51,606 nucleotides of DNA. Source: SIG480 sp045649265. GTDB lineage: Bacteria > Bacillota > Clostridia > Oscillospirales > JAAYXM01. Of this stretch, positions 1-7,361 are shown piece by piece. The position numbers were made by a program, and so were the translations under genes. Numbering within the stretch: position 1 is the stretch's first letter; each line of letters opens with the position of its first letter. The notes under the pieces are model-generated. The model ran no database searches and had not been told where the DNA came from. It worked only from the letters and a program-made list of their open reading frames with translations. Location: the NCBI GenBank assembly GCA_045649265.1, contig JAZRPO010000065.1, forward strand, positions 1 to 51,606, given 5' to 3'.

Positions 1-2
1 GT

Positions 3-122
3 GTTGCAATAGGAAGAACCGTTGCCGCAATTCTTGAAAACTATCAGAATGCAGACGGCTCAATAACCATTCCTGAAGCTCTCCGCAAATACATGGGCGA
101 CAAAGAGAAAATAGAAAAGTAG
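3..122 (+). CDS. serS: Seryl-tRNA synthetase, C-terminal end (5' truncated by window edge)
   Basis: The first 40 codons read an open frame ending in TAG at 120-122. The peptide has the pattern VAIGRTVAAILENYQ followed by DGSI-IPEALRKYMG, which matches the conserved C-terminal end of bacterial seryl-tRNA synthetase (class II core, motif 3 region onward). That enzyme charges tRNA-Ser in the cytoplasm. Only the tail is present, so catalytic motifs cannot be checked. It converges on the pot operon and shares its terminator. Confidence 0.85.
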   Translation, partial: VAIGRTVAAILENYQNADGSITIPEALRKYMGDKEKIEK

Positions 123-142
123 GTTTTAGTGACTTTTATTAC

Positions 143-180
143 AAAAACACCCCCGAAAGAAATCTTTCGGGGGTGTTTTT
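143..180. terminator. Bidirectional intrinsic terminator between serS and potD
   Basis: An 18-bp perfect inverted repeat (left arm 143-160, right arm 163-180) has a CACCCCCGAAAGA core, a 2-nt loop, and A- and T-runs on its two sides. It can therefore stop transcription of serS on the plus strand and of the pot operon on the minus strand. Confidence 0.9.
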
Positions 181-189
181 AATAACTTT

Positions 190-1221
190 TTAGCTTCCTA
201 TACTTGTTTTGATCTCTGTCCAGAGCTCGTCATATATCTTCGTCTTATCACCAAGCGAAGAGAAAATTTCGAGGTTATATTTTGAAACATCAGGATATGC
301 CGTCGGGTCTTGCCCCGCCTCTCCCATAAGCTCACGAGCTGCTTTTGATGGGGAGGAGTATCCGATATATTCAGCATTCTGTGCTGCAATTTCCGGCGAG
401 CACATAAAGTCTATAAACTTCTCGGCGGCAACCTTATTCTTGCAGTTTTTCGGGATGCACATCGAGTCGAAAAAGATGTTTGAGCCTTCCTTCGGAATAA
501 CATATTCGAGGTCCTCATTAAAGCTCTTGCAGTAAACCGCATCACCGGCATAAACAAGCGCGAGAGCAGCCTCCCCGCCAATCATCTTATCCTTAACCTC
601 ATCAACAACCCAAGTCAGAACAAGCGGGCCCTGCTCTGCAAGCTTTTCCTTTGCAGCTTCAAGTGCTTCGGGATCAACCTCGTTTAAGCTGTATCCAAGG
701 TATTTAAGCGTTATTCCTATCGCATCGCGCTGGCTGTTGAGCATAATGATGTTCTGCTTATACTTTTCATTCCACAAGCTCCCCCAGCTATCTATCGGTT
801 CATCAACCATAGTTTTGTTATACAAGATTCCGACAGTACCCCATGTATACGGAACGGAATATTTGTTTTGAGGGTCAAACGACAAATCTTTATACTCTGC
901 ATCTATGTTGTCGTAGTTCGTGATGTTTGAGAAGTCAATCTCTGCAAGCATATCCTCTTCAATCATGCGCTCAATCATATAATCAGAAGGGATAATAACG
1001 TCATATGCGTTATTTGAGTTCTTAATCTTGGTATACATATCCTCGTTTGTCTCAAACATTTCATATATAACGCGGATACCCGTTGTTTCTTCAAATTGGT
1101 CAATAACTCCCGGTGCAATATAATCTCCCCAATTGTAAACACGCACAGTTTCTCTGTCATCTCCACAGGATGCAAAAATAAAGAGAAGTGCTGCAAGCAT
1201 TGCAATTAAAATCTTTTTCAT
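190..1221 (-). CDS. potD: Spermidine/putrescine ABC transporter substrate-binding lipoprotein
   Basis: 343 aa, the usual length for PotD. The N-terminus is a lipoprotein signal (MKKILIAMLAALLFIFASC) with lipobox FASC and Cys19 as the expected lipid anchor, so it should sit on the outer face of the membrane. The mature part has the PotD-like opening VRVYNWGDYIAPGVIDQFE and later IPSDYMIERM and VPYTWGTVG segments, typical of polyamine-binding periplasmic-type proteins. It is the last gene of a regulator-potA-B-C-D operon and its ATG overlaps the potC stop by 4 nt, implying translational coupling. Spermidine versus putrescine preference cannot be decided from sequence alone. Confidence 0.93.
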   Translation of the reverse strand: MKKILIAMLAALLFIFASCGDDRETVRVYNWGDYIAPGVIDQFEETTGIRVIYEMFETNEDMYTKIKNSNNAYDVIIPSDYMIERMIEEDMLAEIDFSNITNYDNIDAEYKDLSFDPQNKYSVPYTWGTVGILYNKTMVDEPIDSWGSLWNEKYKQNIIMLNSQRDAIGITLKYLGYSLNEVDPEALEAAKEKLAEQGPLVLTWVVDEVKDKMIGGEAALALVYAGDAVYCKSFNEDLEYVIPKEGSNIFFDSMCIPKNCKNKVAAEKFIDFMCSPEIAAQNAEYIGYSSPSKAARELMGEAGQDPTAYPDVSKYNLEIFSSLGDKTKIYDELWTEIKTSIGS

Positions 1222-2009
1222 AGACTGATGCTCCTTTTCTTTTCGTTTTCTTTCCGTGCGGCACCAATGTTTGCCAGCACAAGAATTATAAGGATAACTA
1301 CAAACATAATTGTTGAAAGCGCGTTAATCTCAGGCTTTATTCCTCTTTTTGCCATTGTGTAAATCGAAATCGAGAGGTTACTTACACCGTTCCCGGTGGT
1401 AAAGAAGCTTATGATAAAATCATCTATCGACATGGTAAGCGAAAGCAAAAATCCCGTTCCGATTCCCGGCAGAAGCTCCGGAAAAACCACTCTCCAAAAA
1501 GAGTTCCACGGCGTGCACCCCAAATCCTGAGCCGCATCATATAAGCTCCAATCAAGCTGACGCACCTTTGGCAAAACAGTAAGTATAACATATGGTATGC
1601 AAAAAGTGATGTGAGCTATGAGCATTGTGAAAAAACCAAGGTCAAGCCCGAGGAACGTAAAGAGAAGCATGAGCGAAACTCCTGTTACAATCTCCGCATT
1701 AAGCATCGGAATATATGCAACAGAGAGAACAAGCGTGCTTCCCGAGCGTTTTCCTCGCCCGAGGCCATATGCCGCCGATGAACCAATAACGGTTGCAATC
1801 AGAGCGGCCAAAACGCCGCAGAGCAACGTGGTATATAGGGCGCTCATAATGTCCTCATTTGAAAAAAGCTGACGATACCAGTCAAATGTAAATCCTTGCC
1901 ATACCGCACGCGACTTTGATGCGTTAAAGGAATACACCATCAACACAATAATAGGAGCATACAGAAACAAAAGGACAATCCCGAGATAAATCTTAGAAAG
2001 CTTTTTCAT
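1218..2009 (-). CDS. potC: Spermidine/putrescine ABC transporter permease
   Basis: 263 aa with about six hydrophobic segments, starting MKKLSKIYLGIVLLFLYAPI as in PotC. The binding-protein-dependent permease EAA-type loop is visible around YDAAQDLGCTPWNSFWRVVFPEL; this loop docks on the PotA ATPase. The gene overlaps potB upstream and potD downstream by 4 nt each. The family imports polyamines as part of a PotABCD complex in the cytoplasmic membrane. Confidence 0.93.
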   Translation of the reverse strand: MKKLSKIYLGIVLLFLYAPIIVLMVYSFNASKSRAVWQGFTFDWYRQLFSNEDIMSALYTTLLCGVLAALIATVIGSSAAYGLGRGKRSGSTLVLSVAYIPMLNAEIVTGVSLMLLFTFLGLDLGFFTMLIAHITFCIPYVILTVLPKVRQLDWSLYDAAQDLGCTPWNSFWRVVFPELLPGIGTGFLLSLTMSIDDFIISFFTTGNGVSNLSISIYTMAKRGIKPEINALSTIMFVVILIILVLANIGAARKENEKKRSISL

Positions 2010-2842
2010 CGCAGAAGCCTCCCCCCGTTCCCATTATTGTTTTCGACATCGCCACGGTTTATGAAATACATAAACGCAAGAACGATAACCATAACAATAA
2101 CACTCACTGCGCTGCCGAAGTGCCAGTCATTAACAACGCGGAACTGCTGTTCAATAACGTCCCCGATAAGCGGAACCTTTCCTCCTCCCATGAGCTGAGA
2201 AATAACAAAAGTTGTTACACTCGGCACAAAAACCATCGCAACTCCCGAGAGAATACCGGGAACGGAGAAAGGAAGCGTAATCTTCATAAACGCCTGAACG
2301 CTATTTGCGCCAAGGTCTGCTGCCGCTTCAAGCAGGCTTTCATCAAGCTTTAAAAGTGTTATGTATATCGGCATTATCATAAATGGGATATAATTATACA
2401 CCGTTCCGAGGACTACGGCGCCCTCATTATAGAGAAAATGCACCTTGTCAAAGCCGAGCTTTACAAGCAACGTGTTTATAAGCCCCGTGTTTTCAAGAAT
2501 CGAAAGCCATGAATATGTTCTCAAAAGGAAATTCATCCACATCGGAAGAAGAATCAGAATAACTATTATGAGCTTATATTTTGACTTGCTCCGGGCAAGG
2601 ATATATGCAACCGGGTACCCGCAGAAAATGCAGATAACGGTCGAAATGATCGCAATTTTGAAGCTTCGGAGAAGAACCCCCATATACATCGGGTTAAACA
2701 TTCTTGAAAATGCTTCAAGCGTAAGGACATCCCCCGAAGAAGTTTGCTTTGTAAAAGCAAAATATATTACTATTGCAAGCGGGAAAACAACGAACACAGC
2801 TGTCCATACATACAGCGGAATCAAAAAAACTGTCTTTTTCAA
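2006..2842 (-). CDS. potB: Spermidine/putrescine ABC transporter permease
   Basis: 278 aa integral membrane protein with about six transmembrane helices. The EAA-like loop LLEAAADLGANSVQAFMKIT precedes the last two helices, as in PotB. It would pair with PotC to form the translocation pore. The start overlaps the potA stop by 4 nt (ATGA), so the four transport genes are translated as a coupled set. Confidence 0.92.
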   Translation of the reverse strand: MKKTVFLIPLYVWTAVFVVFPLAIVIYFAFTKQTSSGDVLTLEAFSRMFNPMYMGVLLRSFKIAIISTVICIFCGYPVAYILARSKSKYKLIIVILILLPMWMNFLLRTYSWLSILENTGLINTLLVKLGFDKVHFLYNEGAVVLGTVYNYIPFMIMPIYITLLKLDESLLEAAADLGANSVQAFMKITLPFSVPGILSGVAMVFVPSVTTFVISQLMGGGKVPLIGDVIEQQFRVVNDWHFGSAVSVIVMVIVLAFMYFINRGDVENNNGNGGRLLR

Positions 2843-3945
2843 TTTGTGACCTCCGCTTCAGACACACGAACAGGCTTTTCCGTATTTACTTTTCTGTCCG
2901 GAGAGTTTTCGCTCTTGTGCATAACCTGAATATCCTCAGGCGCAACTCTGAGAGAAACCCTCGTTCCCGGCGAACAATTTACTGTGGATTGGGCTATAAT
3001 CGTCTCTCCGTGGCAATCCACCCGCATTTCATAATGAACACCCTTGAAAATCGAGGAAACAACCTCTCCGCACGGGTATTCAGCATTGACCTCTGAGAGC
3101 TTGACATCTTCCGGGCGCAAAACAACGTCTACCGGTACATTTTCGCCAAATCCCGCATCAACACACTTAAACACGTGCCCAAGGAATGAAACCTCGTAAT
3201 CCTTTACCATCTTTGCACAAAGAATATTGCTGTCGCCGATAAAATCTGCAACAAACGCATTCTTCGGCTCGTTATATATATCCTGAGGCGAGCCTATCTG
3301 CTGAATTCTGCCGCCGTTCATAACGACAATGGTATCGGACATCGTAAGCGCTTCTTCCTGGTCATGAGTAACATATACAAACGTGATTCCGCTTTCCTGC
3401 TGAATCCGTTTAAGCTCGATCTGCATTTCCTTGCGTAGCTTTAAATCAAGCGCGCCGAGCGGCTCGTCAAGAAGGAGAATATCCGGCTTATTAATAAGCG
3501 CGCGAGCAACCGCAACACGCTGCTGTTGGCCGCCTGAAAGTGTCGTAACATCACGGTCGCGGAAGCCTCGAAGGCTTACAAGCTCAAGCATTTCATCAAC
3601 ATCGCGGGCTATCTTTTTCTTGTCCCACTTTTTGATGTTAGGGCCAAAAGCGATATTTTCGCCAACTGTCATCTTCGGGAAAAGCGCATATCTCTGAAAA
3701 ACCGTGTTAATGTTTCTCTTGTGCGGAGGAAGATCATTAATGCACTTTCCCTTGTAAAAGAGCTTACCCTCAGTCGGCTTCAAAAAGCCGCCTATTATCC
3801 TGAGCAAGGTTGTTTTTCCGCAGCCAGATGGGCCAAGAAGCGTAAGAAACTCGTTTTTCTCTATATACAAGTTAATCCCGTTTAAAACCTCCATATCGTC
3901 AAAGGTTTTATAAATATCCGAAAGCTCAAGAATTCTTTCTCCCAT
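2839..3945 (-). CDS. potA: Spermidine/putrescine ABC transporter ATP-binding protein
   Basis: 368 aa. Walker A is GPSGCGKTT near residue 40, the ABC signature LSGGQQQRVAVARAL is near residue 138, Walker B is LLLDEPLGALD, and the switch His lies in VTHDQEEA. After about residue 240 comes a TOBE-type regulatory domain (VVLRPEDVKL). This domain order and length are normal for PotA. It energises polyamine uptake through PotBC. It is the first transporter gene, 37 nt downstream of the XRE-cupin regulator and probably on the same transcript. Confidence 0.94.
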   Translation of the reverse strand: MGERILELSDIYKTFDDMEVLNGINLYIEKNEFLTLLGPSGCGKTTLLRIIGGFLKPTEGKLFYKGKCINDLPPHKRNINTVFQRYALFPKMTVGENIAFGPNIKKWDKKKIARDVDEMLELVSLRGFRDRDVTTLSGGQQQRVAVARALINKPDILLLDEPLGALDLKLRKEMQIELKRIQQESGITFVYVTHDQEEALTMSDTIVVMNGGRIQQIGSPQDIYNEPKNAFVADFIGDSNILCAKMVKDYEVSFLGHVFKCVDAGFGENVPVDVVLRPEDVKLSEVNAEYPCGEVVSSIFKGVHYEMRVDCHGETIIAQSTVNCSPGTRVSLRVAPEDIQVMHKSENSPDRKVNTEKPVRVSEAEVTN

Positions 3946-3982
3946 CTCAATCTCCTGTCATATACAAAAAGTTTAGTATAGT

Positions 3983-4528
3983 TTAAAAGTTAGGCGGCGA
4001 GGAAACCCATATAATCTGCGCCGCACTTTTCCCCCGGTTTTTAATACTGTGCTGTTTATCCGCCTTGAAATAAAACGCATCTCCACGGCGCAGGCGCTTT
4101 GTCTGCAACCCTAACCGCAGCGTTATTGCACCCGAAAGAACGTATCCGAACTCTTCACCCGTATGCGGCATATCAACAGGTGTTTCCTGCCCGGGAAGGA
4201 TTTCATACAGAATAGGCTCCATTGAGTTTTTCTGTGCCGTCGAAACGAGCCATGTCATGCTGCCGACATCGTCAATGTTTTTAACGCACATATCCTCGCT
4301 CTTATATACTACCTGCTCGGAATCCCCCGTCTGTGCAAAGAATTCTTCAAACGATGTTCCCAGCGCATCAAAAATATCAGAGAGGGTAGCAAGGCTCGGA
4401 GCGGTCTGGTTTGATTCAAGCTGCGATATAAAGCCCTTTGAAAGCTCACAACGGTCTGCAAGCTCCTGCTGCGTAAGCCCATAGTAAAGCCTTAAAAGCT
4501 TTATTCTCCCGCCTATGTCAATATTCAC
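3983..4528 (-). CDS. XRE-family transcriptional regulator with cupin domain, probable pot operon regulator
   Basis: I chose a GTG start because AAGGTGAT precedes it by about 6 nt; upstream ATG or TTG starts lack a ribosome site. This gives 181 aa. Residues about 5-60 are a Cro/CI helix-turn-helix (RIKLLRLYYGLTQQELADR, then SKGFISQLES). Residues about 105-178 are a cupin fold with PHTGEEFGYVLSGAITL and FYFKADKQHSIKN. The architecture matches regulators of polyamine uptake or catabolism such as PuuR-like proteins. The gene opens the potABCD operon, so autoregulation with polyamine sensing is a fair inference. The ligand is not proven. Confidence 0.85.
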   Translation of the reverse strand: MNIDIGGRIKLLRLYYGLTQQELADRCELSKGFISQLESNQTAPSLATLSDIFDALGTSFEEFFAQTGDSEQVVYKSEDMCVKNIDDVGSMTWLVSTAQKNSMEPILYEILPGQETPVDMPHTGEEFGYVLSGAITLRLGLQTKRLRRGDAFYFKADKQHSIKNRGKSAAQIIWVSSPPNF

Positions 4529-4552
4529 GTTTATCACCTTTTTAAGCATCAA

Positions 4553-4589
4553 AAAACCACCGCAGGAAGCCTTTTCGTGTAGTGGTTTT
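4553..4589 (-). promoter_or_regulatory. Hairpin in the pot operon leader
   Basis: AAAACCAC (4553-4560) and GTGGTTTT (4582-4589) are exact inverted repeats separated by 21 nt, lying between the predicted transcription start and the regulator's GTG. No T-run follows, so it is not a simple terminator. It may affect mRNA stability or translation; its role is unknown. Confidence 0.4.
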
Positions 4590-4654
4590 CTGAAATTTTA
4601 TTTTACAGGGTAAAGTTTTGTAAAAATAAACTTTGAGTTTGATATTAGGTTTAC

Positions 4655-4683
4655 AATATAACATATATACACCTTTTTGTCAA
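4655..4683 (-). promoter_or_regulatory. SigA-type promoter of the regulator-potABCD operon
   Basis: On the minus strand there is TTGACA (4678-4683), a 17-nt spacer, then TATATT (4655-4660), a near-consensus vegetative promoter. Just upstream of the -35, TTCG recurs at 4691, 4701 and 4710, the first two units being TTCGNTATAT. This helically phased set is a candidate operator or upstream element. Confidence 0.8.
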
Positions 4684-4728
4684 TAGGTTTTTCGATATAT
4701 TTCGCTATATTCGAAATTTTTTTGGCGC

Positions 4729-4755
4729 AAAAAAAAAGGATGCAATTTTGCATCC
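4729..4755 (-). terminator. Intrinsic terminator of the amino acid ABC operon
   Basis: Read on the minus strand, GGATGCAA and TTGCATCC pair across a 2-nt loop and are followed by nine T residues. It lies 14 nt after the stop of the ATPase gene. Confidence 0.88.
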
Positions 4756-4768
4756 TTGCTGTGGGTTT

Positions 4769-5497
4769 CTATAACACTTTTCCGAGAAACGCCTTCAATC
4801 GCGGGCTCTTCGGATTGTCGAAAATCTCCTCGGGAGTTCCCGATTCCGCTATAACGCCCTCATCCATGAAAAGCACCCTCGTTGCAACCTCACGCGCAAA
4901 GCCCATTTCGTGAGTAACAACAACCATTGTCATTCCCATTTCGGCAACCTCGCGCATAATTTCGAGAACCTCTCCTACCATTTCCGGGTCAAGCGCACTT
5001 GTCGGCTCATCAAAAAGCATAACATCGGGGTTCATTGCAAGAGCTCTTGCGATTGCAATTCTCTGTTGCTGTCCGCCTGAAAGCTGGCCGGGATATGCAT
5101 CTGCCTTTTCAGGGAGACCTACACGAGCAAGAAGCGCGAGAGCCTTTTCCTCTGCCTCTTTCTCCGTCATAAGCTTGAGCTTCACGGGGGCAAGCTTTAT
5201 GTTTTCCTTGACCGTCATATGCGGAAAAAGGTTAAACTGCTGAAAAACCATTCCCATCTTCTGACGGAGCTTGTTTATGTCGTTCTTCGAGTCTGTTATA
5301 TCCGTTCCCTCAAAGAAAATATGCCCGTCTGTCGGCTGTTCAAGAAGGTTCAAGCATCTTAAAAAGGTGGACTTTCCGGAGCCCGAAGCCCCGATAATTA
5401 CGACCTTTTCGCCTTTTTCGATGTGCTCGTCAATATTTTTCAAGACGACATTGTCTCCAAAGGCCTTTTTTAGCCCTTTAACGTTTATCACTTGCAC
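4769..5497 (-). CDS. Polar amino acid ABC transporter ATP-binding protein
   Basis: 242 aa from a GTG preceded by AAGGAGG (a second GTG two codons later is equally possible). The frame is open further upstream, but that part lies inside the permease gene and has no ribosome site. Walker A GASGSGKST, Q-loop VFQQFNLFPHMTV, signature LSGGQQQRIAIARAL, Walker B VMLFDEPTSALDPE and VVTHEMGFAREV identify the GlnQ/HisP/ArtP group. It overlaps the permease gene by 20 nt. It drives import of a polar amino acid supplied by the lipoprotein encoded upstream. The substrate (glutamine, arginine, cystine or other) cannot be read from sequence. Confidence 0.9.
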   Translation of the reverse strand: MQVINVKGLKKAFGDNVVLKNIDEHIEKGEKVVIIGASGSGKSTFLRCLNLLEQPTDGHIFFEGTDITDSKNDINKLRQKMGMVFQQFNLFPHMTVKENIKLAPVKLKLMTEKEAEEKALALLARVGLPEKADAYPGQLSGGQQQRIAIARALAMNPDVMLFDEPTSALDPEMVGEVLEIMREVAEMGMTMVVVTHEMGFAREVATRVLFMDEGVIAESGTPEEIFDNPKSPRLKAFLGKVL

Positions 5498-6257
5498 GCA
5501 GCCTCCTTTCCAAGATTCCAAGTAGCTTTGTAAGAAGCATAACAAGAACAAGATATATAACCGCAAGGCTTATATACGGAACAACTGCGGTATATGCCTT
5601 TGAAACAATTACCTGTGCCGCCTTTGTAATGTCCTGCAAGGCTATGACGGTGACGAGCGATGTCTCCTTAAGAAGAGCAATAAGCTCATTTCCGAGCGCC
5701 GGAAGAATGTTCTTAAACGCCTGAGGGAGAATAATGCTCGTCATCGTCTGCCAATAGTTAAGCCCGAGACTTCTTCCCGCTTCCATCTGGCCTGCATTTA
5801 TTGACATAATGCCCGAGCGCGCAATCTCTGCAACATACGCACCCGAGTTAATTCCAAGTGTTATAATAGCGCAGAGCATAGTTTCGAAATTTCCTTTCGG
5901 AACCATAACAACAAATCCCATAATGAGAAGCTGGACCATAAGCGGAGTTCCGCGCAAAACGGTTACATATATCTTACAAATCGAATTGAATATGCGCAAA
6001 AGGAAGTTCGGGCGGCCACGAAAACTATCGTGAGTAGAGCGGATGATTGCAACAATCATACCGATAATTGTCCCTATAATAAGCGCTCCGAGTGTGACTA
6101 TAAATGTCGTCGTGAGTCCGTCGGTAAAGAACTTCCACCTGTTTTCATAGATAAAAACCTGGAAAACCTGAAAGCAGAAGCGTTGAAGGCCCTCGGGGAG
6201 TGCGAGAATCCATTCAGGTGCTTCGGCTATCCATTTTGCAAAAGTAAGAACGGTCAA
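5478..6257 (-). CDS. Polar amino acid ABC transporter permease
   Basis: 259 aa, TTG start with an AAGGGGA ribosome site. The membrane domain begins at residue about 45 with FFTDGLTTTFIVTLGALIIG, typical of the HisM/GlnP permease family (TIGR01726). The coupling loop appears as EAGRSLGLNYWQTMTSIILPQAF. The N-terminal 40 residues are an extra, mostly amphipathic stretch. It forms the membrane channel with the downstream ATPase. A strong hairpin separates it from the binding-protein gene, which should lower its expression relative to that gene. Confidence 0.9.
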   Translation of the reverse strand: MTVLTFAKWIAEAPEWILALPEGLQRFCFQVFQVFIYENRWKFFTDGLTTTFIVTLGALIIGTIIGMIVAIIRSTHDSFRGRPNFLLRIFNSICKIYVTVLRGTPLMVQLLIMGFVVMVPKGNFETMLCAIITLGINSGAYVAEIARSGIMSINAGQMEAGRSLGLNYWQTMTSIILPQAFKNILPALGNELIALLKETSLVTVIALQDITKAAQVIVSKAYTAVVPYISLAVIYLVLVMLLTKLLGILERRLRASDKR

Positions 6258-6284
6258 GATTTTTATTCCCCTTTCTTTTCACAA

Positions 6285-6309
6285 GAAAAGGGGCGGAAGT
6301 CCCGCCCCC
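6285..6309 (-). terminator. Attenuating terminator between binding protein and permease genes
   Basis: GGGGCGG (6290-6296) pairs with CCGCCCC (6302-6308). On the minus strand the stem is followed by TTTTCTTGT. It sits inside the operon, so it probably lets only part of the transcripts continue, giving more binding protein than permease. Confidence 0.75.
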
Positions 6310-6336
6310 TCATAATACTCTGATATTTACAGGAGA

Positions 6337-7077
6337 TTATTCAGCCTTGATGTACTTTCCAATGATTTCATCAATAACGCCTGCATCCTTAAGCTCTGCA
6401 AGAGCAGCATTGACCTTATCAAGAAGCTCTGTGTTTTCCTTTGCGATAGCAGCAGCATAGTCTTCTGTGATGTACTCTGTGTCAAGAATCTTGAGACCTT
6501 CGTTTGCTTCTACATATGCCTTTGCCGGCTGATTGTCGATAACAACGCAGTCAACCTGGCCGTTCTGAAGAGCAGCAACTGCGAGAGCACCGTTGTCATA
6601 ACGTGCAACAGCCTCTTCGCCATAGTCGCTTGCACAATACTGGTCGCCTGTTGTGCCTGTCTGAACGCCGATCTTCTTGCCTGCAAGGTCGTCAGTTGTT
6701 GCAATCGCACTGTCCTCAGTAACGATAACAACCTGAACGCCTGTTGCGTAAGAGTCTGTGAAGTTTACGCTTTCTTTTCTCTCTTCTGTAACTGTGAGCC
6801 CTGCGAGAACGATATCAACAGCGCCGGAAGAAACAGCAGTGATAAGAGAGTCAAAAGCCATGTCCTTGATTTCGAGCTTCATACCGAGCTTTTCTGCAAC
6901 AGCTTCTGCAATTTCAGCATCAATTCCGACAATTTTGTTGTTTCCATCAACAAATTCATACGGCGGGAATGCAGCGTTTGTTCCCATTGTGAGCGTTTCT
7001 CCTGTCGGAGCTTCACAGCCCACGATTGCAAAAAGCATAATCGCAGCAAGTGCAAGTGCTAAAACTTTTTTTGTCAT
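6337..7077 (-). CDS. Polar amino acid ABC transporter substrate-binding lipoprotein
   Basis: 246 aa from the ATG preceded by GGGAGG at 7 nt; a longer in-frame ORF upstream lacks a ribosome site. The signal peptide MTKKVLALALAAIMLFAIVGC has lipobox IVGC. The mature part opens GETLTMGTNAAFPPYEFVDG and carries LAGLTVTEERKESVNFTDSY, the hallmark of the SBP_bac_3 family (type II periplasmic binding fold). It would capture an amino acid outside the cell and hand it to the downstream permease and ATPase. Confidence 0.92.
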   Translation of the reverse strand: MTKKVLALALAAIMLFAIVGCEAPTGETLTMGTNAAFPPYEFVDGNNKIVGIDAEIAEAVAEKLGMKLEIKDMAFDSLITAVSSGAVDIVLAGLTVTEERKESVNFTDSYATGVQVVIVTEDSAIATTDDLAGKKIGVQTGTTGDQYCASDYGEEAVARYDNGALAVAALQNGQVDCVVIDNQPAKAYVEANEGLKILDTEYITEDYAAAIAKENTELLDKVNAALAELKDAGVIDEIIGKYIKAE

Positions 7078-7130
7078 TTTATTTGACCTCCCAAAATAAT
7101 TTTGTGAACTTTTATTCACTTATCAGGATA

Positions 7131-7159
7131 ATTATACCATTATAGAATTAAAAAGTAAA
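7131..7159 (-). promoter_or_regulatory. Promoter of the amino acid ABC operon
   Basis: Minus strand: TTTACT (7154-7159), 17-nt spacer, TATAAT (7131-7136). A second TATAAT lies 8 nt upstream (7139-7144). The -35 is only 4/6, so confidence is moderate. Confidence 0.6.
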
Positions 7160-7296
7160 GACGAATTTAATACTTCACTTTTTGTTTTTTATATCATTTT
7201 TACTTTGTTTTTGAAAACACTATGTAAAATAGTTAAACTTTTTTACCCTTTGTTATAGAGTGTCGCGAGTTTTTACGATTTAACACATTTGCAAGG

Positions 7297-7325
7297 TTGA
7301 AATAAAGCTTTTTTTATGATAAACT
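7297..7325 (+). promoter_or_regulatory. Probable promoter of the DUF1846 gene
   Basis: TTGAAA (7297-7302), 17-nt spacer, TAAACT (7320-7325), 36 nt before the ATG. The 284-nt region between this gene and the divergent amino acid operon is very AT-rich and shows no other gene. Confidence 0.5.
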
Positions 7326-7361
7326 AAAAAAGTTAAAAGATCGGCAAAGGGGATGTAAGAT

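Noticed and set aside
4529..4552. Upstream TTG and ATG codons as start of the XRE-cupin regulator
   Set aside because: They have no ribosome site, whereas the GTG at 4528 has AAGGTGAT at proper spacing and gives the family N-terminus.
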